From: Hysterangium stoloniferum
Lineage: Eukaryota; Basidiomycota; Agaricomycetes; Hysterangiales; Hysterangiaceae
Reading direction: 5' to 3'
NCBI GenBank assembly: GCA_015178975.1
Contig: WHVD01000039.1
Span: 62,001 to 126,000, forward strand
Length of the DNA stretch: 64,000 bases
The notes beneath the pieces were generated by a model, which saw nothing but the letters and a program-made list of their open reading frames with translations, did no database searches and was not told the DNA's origin. This document shows positions 45,571 through 57,459 of this stretch, one piece after another. The position numbers were made by a program, and so were the translations under genes. How positions within the stretch are numbered: position 1 is the stretch's first letter; each line of letters begins with the position of its first letter.

Positions 45571-45672
45571 AGGTTGGCCATGGCAGTTGAGGTTGGCCAT
45601 GGCAGTTGAGGTTGGCCATGGCAGTTGAGGTTGGCCATGGCAGTTGTGGTTGGCCATGGCAGTTGTGGTTGG
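45571..45672. repeat. Minisatellite, 19-bp unit, about 5 copies
   Basis: The unit GGTTGGCCATGGCAGTTGA is repeated head to tail, with TTGT variants in the last copies. Each unit contains the palindrome TGGCCATGGCA. Since 19 is not a multiple of 3, it is unlikely to be a protein repeat. Confidence 0.9.
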
Positions 45673-46307
45673 CTGTGTCTGTGTGGTAAGCCTGCCAGGA
45701 TTACAAAAAACCACATAAATAATTGCATTAGTATTCTGATAATGTTGTGACAACACAAAGGACGAACAGTCAGACATCCAACATGTTGTTTGGTTGTTTG
45801 GTTCAGATAGTGTTTGTAGACGTGTTGTTTGGTTCAGATTGTTTAGATTTGTGATAATTTCTTTTTTTTGGCAAATGTCATAGTGGGGGGCACCTGTGTT
45901 TGTTCGAGTGCTGCACAATCCCTGTGTGCCGGGAGTAGTTTGGCACTCAACGTCCAGCTGAGCGTATGAAGGAATCACGTGCCTTTTGTTTTGCTATGAC
46001 ATCTCTGTCAGTACAGTATTTAAGAAATTGCATTCATTTACACTTTTCTCCTTAATTCTTTCTGTTTTAATTCACCTGCCCTTCCCTTGTGTCGAAGACT
46101 TGGACGTATTCAATTAATCAATTTATTATTTGTTAGATGACTAGTCTAAATATTAAATGAGAGTGAGAATTGTACTGTGGGAGAGGACCCACCGACCTGA
46201 GCGGTGAGTCTTCCCATGCATATGCAGTCCTCTTAGCATGACACATAGACGAGGCTGGATGTATATACTCCCCCCACGGGGTCCTACTATGGCCTTGTAT
46301 TACCAAA

Positions 46308-46855
46308 CACATCAGGAGTTACAACATTTAAGGCAGCACTAAAATATTATCTAAACCTGTTTACAAACTTTAAGTCCTAAAATGGATTTGAACTCAGTTA
46401 TTACTTCAATTTTAGATGTGATCTGAACTTGTTGTTTAGGACACACTTTTACCAGAGTTTTTATTCTAAGTCCAGACAAATGTTTACCCCTTATAGAAAC
46501 CTCAAGTTTGAACATAGGTTAAAAAATAAAATAAAACCCTAAGTTTTGTAATGACCTTAAACTAATTGCCTGCATGGGTGGGTGATGAATGGGCAAATAG
46601 TTTAAGGTCATTACAAAACTTAGGGTTTTATTTTATTTTTAAACCTATGTTCAAACTTGAGGTTTCTATAAGGGGTAAACATTTGTCTGGACTTAGAATA
46701 AAAACTCTGGTAAAAGTGTGTCCTAAACAACAAGTTCAGATCATGTCTAAAATTGAAGTAATAACTGAATTCATATCCATTTTAGGACTTAAAGTTTTGT
46801 AAACAGGTTTAGATAATATTTTAGTGCCGCCTTAAATGTTGTAACTCCTGATGTG
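46308..46855. repeat. Foldback element, near-perfect 257-bp arms
   Basis: Left arm 46308-46564 and right arm 46598-46855 are reverse complements with only about six differences by eye; loop 33 nt. The outer ends are CACATCAGGAGTTACAAC and its complement. No target duplication of 2-9 bp is obvious. The frame at 46566-46802 runs through the hairpin and is not a gene. High arm identity means recent formation or ongoing gene conversion. Confidence 0.9.
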
Positions 46856-46924
46856 GAAGATCGGAGGGCTGCGTTACGTCATCGATAAGATACCTTCAAT
46901 GATATGTTTTCCTCATTACTTCTT

Positions 46925-47290
46925 CACTCCACAGAGTTGAGGGTCTGATCGCATGGGTTACAGTTTGTTTCCATGGGATCCGTCTTATCACGGCGGAAGA
47001 TTGTCGTTGTGAAGAGGATAATTACTACTGTATCGGGGAATTCAAGGGAAGTGATTCTGCTCGTTTTCCCTGATGATAGAAACTTCCAAGATATTGTCAG
47101 AGAGGGAACTCACTCTGCTCAAACCAATTGAAGCTGATGACGCAGCGAACATGTGGAGATGTAAAGCGCGTCATGACACGGTCCTTCGAATTTCAACTCC
47201 ATTGCACATCTTTCTCATCCTAGGCAGGAATCAGACAAACCACAGGAACTAATTATCTACCTATTAGGCTTCCATATACGGGCTAGGATA
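46925..47290 (+). pseudogene. Remnant of a Dal5-type transporter, upstream copy
   Basis: The stretch at about 46980-47035 (CGGCGGAAGATTGTCG...) aligns with exon 6 of the intact gene (SWRKIFLVEGIITI). The phrase at about 47255 (TCTACCTATTAGGCTTCC) matches the 3' flank of the intact gene at about 50901. Most of the coding sequence is lost or scrambled. Confidence 0.55.
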
Positions 47291-47299
47291 CGTATTTGA

Positions 47300-48778
47300 C
47301 AGCATCTCCTTTCAAGGACTAACTTCAATTATTTCTTAGCGGATTGACCACTTCAGCGAGTTCCGCAGCTCGGTAAATATTACCTCACTCTATGCGCATG
47401 TCGAAGACCAGCTACGTACTTTTCGTTATTGCTGCCGTTCAGATGTCGCGAACTTTTATAAATCATGTCAATTATGTCAACTCAAGGCACAATGGATCTG
47501 AACTTAAGAGGTGTTACGTGATATTAGACATGTGGAAAGCATTGATTACTTTTGATTGATTGCTAAAACAACGCAAACAGATACCATTTATATATATATT
47601 GACTTTGTAGAGTAATTTCCTCAGTTCCTTCCCTGCAACGGTTTCAAGACGTAAGTAGTATTTTGTTCCATGGTAACTCATATCTCTATAAAATTGACTC
47701 AAAGTAAAACTTGTTTGTTGGCAAAATGCAATTTATGTCTTCTATTTTTTTTTTATAAACTATTTACTTATGTAACAATACAGATATAGATAGTGTGAAT
47801 ATAAGTATTAATCGACTTTTTTCTTTGTTTGCGCTTTTCCATAGAGCGGATTCAAGTGTTGCGAGAAGAAACTCAGAAATTTGAAGAAACCGATCCAGTG
47901 AATGTCTTGGAGAGTGGTACTAATACATCGCCTTTCATAGCAGGCTCTAGCTGGTGAGCATTCCGCCAGTGTCTTTCAATCAGAGGCTACCCAACCTAAC
48001 GTCCCACAGATGTTGCACATAATTTCGTCACCATCGCCAAGTTGATTATTGTAGTGATGTCAATTCAACCCCGTGTAAATATACAATGACGATGGTACAT
48101 ACAGATCTGGTTGAAGGCAGATTGTGGGAATAATTGTTATCTAAGTGATAAATGGTCAACAGCACATTCAGGCCGGGTCTCAGCTTACGGCTTTCCGAAT
48201 GTCGGGGGAGTTCTTCCTTATAATCCCAGTGATATGTAACTAAGCAACCACTAACATTCAGAATTTGGCCCACACATAGAGCAGACCAAAGGGGGTTTAC
48301 AGGTGAGATTTGAGACTTGGGGAAAGGTGTAGTGTTTTAGGAATAGGATTAAAGGTTAGAGATGAGGGATTAGGTCTTTCCAGTATCTGGTACGAAGGCT
48401 TTATTAAATAAATTACAATTATAGAAAAATCCTCTAAAACGGGAACGTTCCCCACCTCATGCCCGGAGATCTAAGTGTATCCTAATGAGTAAGGGCTTGA
48501 GAACTGGCACTTGACATACATATCTGGCACCCTGTCACTTGAATTTTGAATTAATCTTGAAGGAGACGTCATGTTCCCTCCTCCATGTGGAGGTGTGACG
48601 CTTGTCTGGTGCTGACAACAGAAGAACCCTTGCACCCCACCCACCAGGGGAGGACTACATATTGATGTGAGCTAATACTCCCACCCGTAATATGAGGCTC
48701 AATATATAATCCCATATAATATCTCTTCCTTCCCACTTTAACCCAGCCTGATTTTTCCTTCTTGTTCAATAGTCCACT
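47300..48778. other. Upstream region of the transporter gene
   Basis: No confirmed gene. A possible exon-like piece is at 47845-47950 (IQVLREETQKFEETDPVN) after a CATAG acceptor-like site. The last 200 bases before 48779 presumably hold the transporter promoter. Confidence 0.35.
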
Positions 48779-50790
48779 ATGCATCGACCAAAAGCGACGT
48801 TGGACTCCAACTTGACCAAGAAGCGTCTCCTTCGCAAGCTAGATATAACCCTCCTGCCTATGTTGGCGCTCCTATTTCTCCTTATGACCATGGACAAATC
48901 AGCAGTCGGTATGTATCGTCTTTTCAATCTTAGCTTGTGTATTAAAAGCAGTATTTCTATAGGGAATGCGAAAATAGCAGGCAAATTATGCACTTTCATG
49001 TCGTGAGAATTTTGATTAAAGCGTCTCCAAATATTAGGATTCGAGCACGACCTGGGCTTGAAAGGTCTTGACTTCAACATCGGGATTTCCCTATATTATG
49101 TCACTGTCAGTCTTCTCTCGCGTTTGATCGTCATCTAGCTTGCTATATGTTTTAGTATTTTGGGTGCCAACTTCCATCAAATCTTGTTTTAAGGCGGGTC
49201 GGTCCAGTTTGGCTTGCATTCTTAGTCATATCATTCGGGATCGTACAATTATCCACAGCGTTCATTGGTAATTATGCGGGGTTCCTGGCGACTCGTATAA
49301 TGTTGGGACTCACTGAAGGCGGTTTGGTCCCAGGGATCGCGTACGTACTCAGTCTTGTGAGTGTCATGCCTGAGATAGTAAATGGATAATGATATGATCA
49401 AAGTACTACCCAAGGTCCGAGGTGATGATGCGCATATCTATTTTCTTGCCATGTGGAGGTTCTCTGTCTGGCGCTTGTCAATCCCAAATTTCTCTCCACG
49501 TTTCCTTAGACTAACTTACTCTTGCTCCATAGTTGGCGGCCTCCTCGCATCAGGACTGTTATCTATTGATTCAATAGGGTCAGTTACCTCTTGGCGGAAG
49601 ATTTTTCTAGTGGAGGGGATCATTACCATCTCGATTGGGATACTCTGCGTGTTCTACATTCCAAATCGCCCTGAGAATTTCTGGCTATTGACGGAGGATG
49701 AACGCATACTTGTGGAAGAGACCGCAACAAATAGTAATTTAATAGATGCATTGTCCCACAGGAGAATTAACCCACGTCTCATCCTGCGTTCATTTACCTT
49801 TCACGTAAACTTCTTTTTTTCATCCTACATGGCGTGTCCTAATTTATAATTATCTACTGTAGGCTGGCATTTGCGCTTTGGGTTTCGGAATAGTCAATAT
49901 TTCATTGCAAGGATTTGTTATATTTTTGCCTACTATCATCGCAAGCCGTAAGTTGTTCCCAGTTACAAATATTATATTATATGGCCGACACTCTTCTGTC
50001 CTTTGCAGTTGGAAAATTCAGTGGGCTTTTTTCTAGATTTTGTCTTGCTCTTGCTCAATGATTAATTTTATTAGCGACCGTTGAAGCACAACTACGGACA
50101 GTCCCACCGCAACTCGTACAAGGTGCTTGTGCCGTTGGGAACGCGTATATGTCATACCGGCTACGACAACGCGGAATTTTTATTGCTATCGCGGCCATAG
50201 TCACCATCGTTGGCTATGGAATTCTTGTTGTGTCAGATAACTCTCATACCCGGTACGTCTCTCGCTATCTGCTTCAAGTTCTGAAGTTCGAGATTGAACC
50301 ATCCCAGATACGGAGCATGCTTCCTGGCTTTTGGGGGAACCGCGTCAACTGTCCCATTTTTCCTCTCTTGGGCTGTTGAAAATTCAGCTCCAGAGCCAGT
50401 GCGTGCCGCGAACATCGCTATCGTAGCTGGAGCAGGTGGTATCGGTTCTCTTATAAGGTAACGTATTCGTATCCTTGGCTTTATTTTCGCTGAAAGAACG
50501 TTATATGCGCCAGTGTTTGGGCGTATTTGCCAAGTGATGCTCCAAAATAGTATGTCGTCTGTTCTTTGCGACCTTGCATTATCTAACAATTTGCTAGTCG
50601 TCATGGCTTTTCCCTGAATCTGGCGTGGGCGTGTATTTCTTTCATTCTGGCCATCATTGGAGTACTGTACGTTCACTGGGAGAATGCGAAAAGAGAGCGC
50701 GGCGAGCGCGATGATCGATTAATTGGGAAATCGCAGACTGAGCTCGACGAGCTTGGCTCACAGCATCCTGAATATCGGTTTCAACCATAA
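48779..50790 (+). CDS. Dal5-type anion:cation symporter (MFS), 471 aa, 12 exons
   Basis: Exons 48779-48908, 48963-48980, 49038-49105, 49156-49356, 49404-49476, 49533-49804, 49863-49947, 50009-50020, 50075-50252, 50308-50459, 50516-50549 and 50598-50790 total 1416 nt and read without a stop. The family (allantoate/vitamin/nicotinate permeases) imports organic anions across the plasma membrane. Visible marks: first helix LPMLALLFLLMTMDKSAVGNAK, then FEHDLGLKG, PSNLVLRRVGP, RIMLGLTEGGLVPG, SWRKIFLVEGIITI, IPNRPENFWLLTEDER, TVEAQLRTVPP and MSYRLRQRGIFI. Introns are 47-61 nt; intron 2 starts GC rather than GT, and exon 8 is only 12 nt. The last fact is inferred from the frame and family. The substrate cannot be told. 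Confidence 0.9.
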
Positions 50791-50959
50791 CTCACATGTC
50801 GTATCGTTGTAAAATTATAGTGTATGTAACTCCTTCTCCTCAACCTTATTTGTATCTTTCTGCTCCAAAGGTTCCGGATAATCCATGGGAACCAAATCTC
50901 TACTTATTAGGCTTCCCTGTGCGGGCTGCGAAACATTATAGAAATGCATTAAGAACTAA

Positions 50960-51545
50960 GTGTATCCATCCCACTATCACCCAAACAACTCCCGGTTACT
51001 GAGAGAGGAACAACGTACACTTGTATTGAAAGGGACCACCAACAATAATACTTTGTCAGATGGATCGTGCCAAAGGAGTATTCACCCACGTCTCATCCTG
51101 CGTTCATGTAATTTTTACATAAACTACATTCCCCACGCTAAATGACATACTAATAATTAGTAGATCTGTTCCTTGTAGTTTGGCCTTTACGCGTTGGATC
51201 ATTTCAATCAATACTCTTTCATTGCGGGGATTAGTCATTTTTTTTATCTACCGTCGTACATTATTACGAATTGCCCATTATTATATTATATGGGCGACAC
51301 CCCATCTTTCGCAGTCGGCAAATTTAGTGAGCGTCTTGATCGTCTATCTTTATCTTTCTCAGAAAGTACTGTACATTAACTGGGAGTATGCTTTCAGAGA
51401 CAATAAGGTCTCACTCCTACCGGAAACTCTTGACAAAAGTCCCAAATCCTCGGTCCTGGAAAACATAAGGGAAATAGGAAATAGATACAAACCAACTAAG
51501 TCACAGTACGCATGCCCGGCCCATATGTGTGCTAAGATACCATAG
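50960..51545 (+). pseudogene. Decayed duplicate of the Dal5-type transporter
   Basis: Pieces match consecutive exons of the upstream gene: RLLREEQRTLVLKGTTNNNTLSDG...IHPRLILRS (exon 6), a stretch after a TTGTAG acceptor-like site at about 51180 (exon 7-like), and VLYINWEYAFRDN (exon 12). Intervening exons are missing and the frames do not join. Together with 46925-47290 it shows an old tandem array of this gene. Confidence 0.7.
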
Positions 51546-51792
51546 CTAGCCTTCTCTCTCTTGGGTACATGGACCCTTTTCATCTCTCTACATTCTCCTC
51601 CGATCCCCCTTTTAGTCATCCCTCCCATCTCCATCCTGACACTCTCCTGTCACCCATTTGACTGTATGTTTTATTTTCCACCTCACAAGAATACTTGTGT
51701 TTCATCATGTTAAGTTCTGAACATAAAGGATAAGTTCTGAGGAAGTCCTGTGGAGGTTTCCAGTAATTTATTCTGAACACACTTTTTCCCGG

Positions 51793-52528
51793 TGTTATGA
51801 CCATGTCGCAGCCATTCGGCCCTGAGGTTATCGCCACCTATCGACGATTCAAGTTATTGCTCAAGTCACCACATCAGAAACCATCGCCCCCGATGCTGAC
51901 GTATGCTTTTGCAGTGATCAAACTCCGTTTACGCCCATGTCAAAATATACTCGTATTATCTGGTTAAACTTTTGATACGTCCCTTTTATTATGTTGATCC
52001 ATTCTATCCTATGTTTCACATATGTCTATCTATATTTGTAGTCCTCAAACTATTTCCTTTAACTGTAATTCCGCTCTCGGTTATCATCGGCCTCCGAACT
52101 AATCATAAACTTCCCGTTCCTAGTCGAGCTTATTGTCAGTACCCTGTTCCACTCTCCTCCTAGTTAGTATTTCCTAGACACTTGATACTTGTATATGAAC
52201 CCGCTGTAGTTGTAGTTACTAGGCAATCAGAATATTGACTCAGAATACCCTCATACGTCTGTAACAGTCTCATACTAAGGATCCCCTCATCTGCCTTCGC
52301 GTGCACTCACCCACTCCCGGCCCCGACCCCTTGGCCCGACACTCGACTTATCCTTCGGTCCCGATCGGTATCTTGCTGAAAGGAACTCTTTGGGATTAGT
52401 CTTCGCCCGTCCGAAATTTAAGGACACACTATGGATATTTGCGAGGGTGCAGCACATAAGCTGAAGCCAAGTCCTTCCGATCGGTCCCTGTCAGCCACCA
52501 ACATTAGTCAGTTCTCAGTTCTTAACAC
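51793..52528 (+). mobile_element. Family C solo LTR, copy 1
   Basis: 736 bp, TGTTATGACC...GTTCTTAACA, flanked by CCCGG and CCTGG, the same site after one CpG transition. It has CCGATCGG at 52361-52368 and 52477-52484, and the core CATAAGCTGAAGCCAAG at about 52455. Inserted in the family D LTR. Confidence 0.88.
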
Positions 52529-52655
52529 CTGGGAACTGTCCCATGGAGTCCCTGGGTAATAGGTCTGGGGATTAGTAGTACAAGGAGTGTGGTATCAGAA
52601 TAATTACCAGAAGAGGTACTGCTGAGATGGACTTGGCTTCAGCTTATGGGCTGCG

Positions 52656-53449
52656 TGTTATGACCGGAAATCCTGCCGGACTCCAGGCACTAATTTATAT
52701 GCACCTGCGCCCTATATGCACCCATTATCAGTTTACCGGAATTCCCACTGGACTCCACACATCAGACTTGTCTACATTTGACTTCGTTACATTGCACTGG
52801 ACTCCGTCCCTGTCTATATCCGACCTCATCCCGCGTGTCAGTCACCAGACCCCACTCAGAAAACCCGTCATCCCTCTAACAGAGCCTGTTCCCATTTTAG
52901 TCAAATGACCTGTCACGATTTGGACTCCACTCCCACTCCATTTCCCATTATGGTTTATGATTTGTCACTATTCAGACTCCGCTCGGTTCCGTCCCATTCC
53001 TAACACCAAATTTGGTGTTTACTATTCCCACTTTATGTTTTGCTTGTTTCGTTTCATCATTACTGGGTTTGGTATGTCATTCACTCCACGGTCTATTTAA
53101 ACTGGCAGATGTTGTACATACAATCCAGTCAGAAAATTGGCTTAGATTCCCCCCAGTAATCTAATACATTTTCCACTCTAAACTTCTACTTAAATCACAC
53201 TGCTCACACTAGTTGGAGCCCACGGGCTCTGGTGCATCTATCTCTCTCACCTATCTCAACTCACGACCCATGACCTCCGACCTACGACCCCTTGACCCAC
53301 GACCCCCGCCCAGACTCCCCGGGATTTCCATCTGCCTGTCTGAAATTGGACAACACGATCTAGCGAGGGTGCAGCCTATAAGCTGAAGCCAAGTCCTACT
53401 GGATATCCCGCAGGTTTCTCTGGAAACCCACCCTGTACGTATCCTAACA
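52656..53449 (+). mobile_element. Solo LTR of gypsy A, copy 4
   Basis: 794 bp, TGTTATGACC...GTATCCTAACA. Flanks CTGCG and CTGTA are a decayed 5-bp duplication; the interrupted family D sequence suggests the original was CTGCA. It landed inside the conserved LTR core of family D. Confidence 0.85.
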
Positions 53450-54489
53450 CTGTACCCTCGTACACTCATTTGGATGTCCATATTTTGAGCTGACAGAATG
53501 CATACAAGGAAGATGTAGATTCTGGAGTTCCCATGGGAGGTCCGGGAATCAAGCGTGCAGACAGGCAAGAGCACTAGAGACTGGATCAGGATGAGGGTGT
53601 AACTTGTTCGAGGGTCAAACTTGTTCGAGATTCAAACTGGATTCTAAGTACATGAATATAGGAGAATTATATAGACTGTGAAATGTAATAATACCAAATC
53701 TGGTATTAATGAGGGGCAGAACTATTCAACATAAAATAAAACAAGTGAATACCAAACTAGGTATTAGGGATGGAATGGAACGGGAATGGGGTCCGAAACA
53801 TGACAGGTCATTTAACCATAACTGGAGCGGGGCTCAGTTAGAGCGGTTCCGGGGATTCCGGTCAGAGTCCGGTGACTGGTCCATGAGATACAGAGTGTCG
53901 GGTGTATATAGGGTGGAGTTCAGAGTCCGGTGGAGTCCGATGACTGCTACATGGGACACATGACAGAGCCTTTGATCATAATGGGAGCAGGGTTCTATGC
54001 TCTGTTAGAGAGGTTCCGGAAGTCCAGTGACTTGGTGCACAGGATAGTGTTGGGTATGGACAGGTTTAATGTGCAGGAGGTCTGGCAGAGTCCGAGGACT
54101 GGTGTATGAGACACAGAGTGTCAGGTACAGACAGGTATGGGTACAGACATGTCAGGTACAGACAGGTGTGATGGGTGGGTCCCAGCAGGAACTCTGGTTG
54201 TGACTGTATGTTAGGTTCCATACAGCAGGTTGGGTGCATATAGGGCAGAGTCTGGGTCCCGGCAGGTTGTCCAGTAGTGGGTATAGAGAGTTGGGTGCAG
54301 ATAGGGTGGGGTGCATACAGAGAGTCAGGCATAAACAAGTTGATGTGCAGGCTCCGGCAGGAACTCCGGTTGTAACTATACAATATAGATGGTCGGGAGC
54401 ATGTAGGACGGGGTCCGGGAGGCCGGAGGCCGGCGGGTTTTCCAGTTCCTGACACATCACAAACTTCCTGCTTCCTTGATCAGCTTACC

Positions 54490-54870
54490 AATCATCCATA
54501 ATAATTTTGTATAAATGCCCTATCATGTATGCTATGGTTCTTCAGTTTGAATATCAACTTATATCACCCCTTTTGTGTTTAAGCCCCTTTGTTTGCTCCT
54601 AATGCTCTTGAAGACATTGTTGGCCAGCAGTGACTCTTATCCCCACAAGACCCTTGGCATTTCAGCCTTCTGGTTGATTCAGCTAAGTATTGTCTTCAGT
54701 CTAAAAACCATACATAGTACTTGCTCTTCTGAAATACTGGAGCACTTACTAGTTCATGTGAGGGTGCAACACATAAGTTGAAACCAAGCTCCACTTGTTT
54801 TGTAGAATCAGACCTCCTGATTGAGTATGAAATACCTGTCAGCCCTCTGACACCATTGCCCTTTTGTTTT
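54490..54870 (+). repeat. Family F LTR remnant, plus orientation
   Basis: Contains CTTATCCCCAC, CATTTCAGCC and the LTR core variant CACATAAGTTGAAACCAAG (about 54770). The same run of landmarks appears reversed at about 55530-55900. Boundaries not resolved. Confidence 0.55.
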
Positions 54871-55089
54871 TCGACTTGAGATATTAACATCCAACTCAAT
54901 CCATCCACTCCTTTAGTTCTTTCAACTGTTCCCTTGTCTTTAGTACTTTGCATCTATGTTTAGCATTACAGCTTTTAGCTCTAGCTCTACTGGTTGACAT
55001 CGTCTCCCTCCAAACTCTTTGATGACACTAGCATCAGTATCATCACTCTGACAAAAAACCCCTTTTTTGGTCACCCTTCCTTATGGAAC

Positions 55090-55460
55090 TCTTTAGGTCA
55101 TTATAACACAGTTGGCTTTTGTTTGTGCAGTCATCCTTGGGTACAACTGTCTCACCCACCTACAATCCATTGATTGACTGGGTATTGGGTCATCATCCTT
55201 TCTGGGCTCCTGACATTTGATTTTCTTCTTCTTTATGTTTCAGCCAGGACTGCAGAGGCTCCACTGGCCACCCCTTTTCCTGCCAACAACCTCTCACCTC
55301 GGTGGCTTGCACATGCAACCTGCTCTTCAGATGTCCACATCAAACACCCCTCAGTCCAGCACCTCCATGCATGTGACTACCCCTTTAGAAGCAACTGTTA
55401 TCCTCAATAGCATCTCAAGAATTCTCATGACTTTGTGGAATGTTCAGACAACAGCAAGCT
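55090..55460 (+). pseudogene. Gypsy protease-region fragment (fossil)
   Basis: The text ILGYNCLTHLQSID matches VLGHNWLTHYNPLIDW of gypsy A (about 7965-8010), the end of the protease region, and is followed by a short linker-like stretch. It lies between the two inverted family F LTR remnants. Broken; small. Confidence 0.55.
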
Positions 55461-55529
55461 AACACTTAGAACCTTTCTGGCTATTCCAACATCTTGTTAA
55501 GATCTAAGCAAGTGGGAAAAGGGGGCTCT

Positions 55530-55900
55530 ATGTTGGGGGGCCAATGATAGAGATTGTACTAGTCAGGAGGCCTAACTCTATAAAACAGGTGGAGCTTGGC
55601 TTCAACTTACATATGTGCTGTGCATTCATACAAACTGTGAAGGTGTTCTGTATTTCAAGCAGAGCAGATAGTATGATAAAGACTAACAACAACATTTAGC
55701 TCAATTGACTGGAGGGCTGAAATACTAAGAGTTGCAGGTAAAGAGTCACAGCTTGCCAACAATGTCTTTGAGGGTATTAGAGAGAGAGCAATGTGGCTGA
55801 GGACTAAATGGGGGTAATCTAAGTCAATATTAGAACTAAAGAATAGTAAATACATGGTAGGAAGTTTATACAAAGGTGTAACAGATGATGGGAAGGCAGA
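55530..55900 (-). repeat. Family F LTR remnant, minus orientation
   Basis: Reverse complement of the family F landmarks at 54490-54870, including the core (about 55592-55623 reads TTGGCTTCAACTTAC) and the AGGCCTCCTGACTAG phrase. Confidence 0.5.
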
Positions 55901-55904
55901 TCAA

Positions 55905-56711
55905 GAGGCAAACTGTGATGACAGGTCAAAGGAAGCATGGGAAGGAGGAAGGATCAAACTGAAAACTAAATATGATGTAACAAAAGTATTCTGAGAGATC
56001 TGAGGTGGAAAATATGTACACATATAATGGGTAATAGGAGAGTGTTGGGATGGAGATGGGATGGAGTTCCAAAGGGGTGATCTATAGCAAAACAAGTGTC
56101 AGGGTGCCACAGACAGTGACACCATGGTTGGGGGTGCCAAGAGCAGGATGCTGGAGGGTGAGGATGTTAAATGAGGTTGCAGGGGGCTAAATGACAAACA
56201 CCTGCCATAAGCATCAAGCCTAACACTTGTAAACATGAGAGAAAGACTCTAAGTGGCATTCTTGTTAATATCAAATCTAAGAGTAGTAGAGTACAGGATG
56301 GGGACATTGTGCACTCCTGCACACCAACTCCTCATGGTTCCTTTCTTATGTGAATCAGATCAAATCCATATAAAGGAATATGCTCCATCAATTTGTGTCT
56401 GACAGAAAGCCTATGATAAATGGACTACCACTATGCATAAGCTTCCACACTTACCTCAGGACCAATTGAAACCCAATGCATAATGACATTTCCAATTCAT
56501 TCAGAAACAAATGGGAAAACCAGATGAAGATAGTCCTCCAATTAGTGGGTTTTGCTAATGAAGCCTGGAGAGGAGTTCCCGAAATTCATCAGGAGTTTGC
56601 ATAACATGACCCCTTGAACTGAGGGGCAAGGTGAGGGAGTAGGTACTACCTTCTCCTTTATGGTACCTCTGTTTCTTTGGAACATTTAATATACTTTTGA
56701 TAGTATATTTT
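55905..56711. other. Repeat-like DNA, nothing firm
   Basis: No gene or bounded repeat recognised. Confidence 0.35.
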
Positions 56712-56716
56712 CCATG

Positions 56717-57454
56717 TGTTATGACCGTGTCGCAGCCATTCGGCCCCGAGGTTAGCGCCACCTATCGACAATTTAAGTTATCGCTCAAGTCACCACATCG
56801 GAAACCATCGCCCCCGATGCTGATGTATGCTTTTGCGGTGATCAAACTCCGTTTATGCCCACGTCAAAATATACTTGTACTATCTGGTTAAACTTTTGAT
56901 ACGTCCCTTTTATTATCATGATCTGTTCTATTCTATGTTTCACATATGTCTATATATACTTGTAACCCTCAAACTATTTCCTTTTCCCGTAATTCTGCTC
57001 TCGGTTATCTCTTTGGCCTCCGAACTAATCATAAACCTCCCGTTCCTAGTCAAGCTTATTGTCAATACCTTGTTCCGCTCTTCTCCTAGTTAGTATTTTC
57101 TAGATGCCTGATACTTGTATATGAACCCGCTGTAGTTGTAGTTATTAGGCAATCAGAATATCGACTCAGAATACCCTCTTAAGCCTCTAGCAGTCTTGTA
57201 CTAAGAATCCCCTCATCTGCCTTCGCGTGCGCTCGTCCACTCTCAGTGACCGACCCTTGGCCCAACACTCAACTTAACCTTCGGTCCCGATCGGTATCTC
57301 GCCAAAAGGAACTTGTTAGGATTAGTCTTCGCCCGCCCGAAATTTAAGGACACTCAACAGACATTTGCAAGGGCGCAGCACATAAGCTGAAGCCAAGTCC
57401 TTCCGATCGGTCCCTGTCAGCCAACTGACATCAGTCAGTTTTCAGTTCTTAACA
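56717..57454 (+). mobile_element. Family C solo LTR, copy 2
   Basis: 738 bp, TGTTATGACC...GTTCTTAACA, with perfect duplications CCATG at 56712-56716 and 57455-57459. CCGATCGG at 57287-57294 and 57403-57410. Core at about 57375. Confidence 0.93.
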
Positions 57455-57459
57455 CCATG

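Larger units (their letters stand above)
51708..54454 (-). mobile_element. Family D solo LTR holding two younger solo LTRs
   Basis: On the minus strand it runs TGTCAGGAACTGG...CAGAACTTAACA, flanked by CATCA at 51703-51707 and 54455-54459. Without the family C LTR (51793-52528) and family A LTR (52656-53449) and their duplications it is about 1.2 kb. A second family D copy begins at 60121. It has TACCA...TGGTA palindromes (about 53692, 53748) and the LTR core, which is cut by the family A insertion. Confidence 0.88.

Noticed and set aside
45571-45672. CRISPR-like array
   Set aside because: Units are directly adjacent without spacers; this is a minisatellite in a eukaryotic genome.
46566-46802. 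78-aa frame in the hairpin
   Set aside because: Lies in one arm of a perfect inverted repeat and has no domain.
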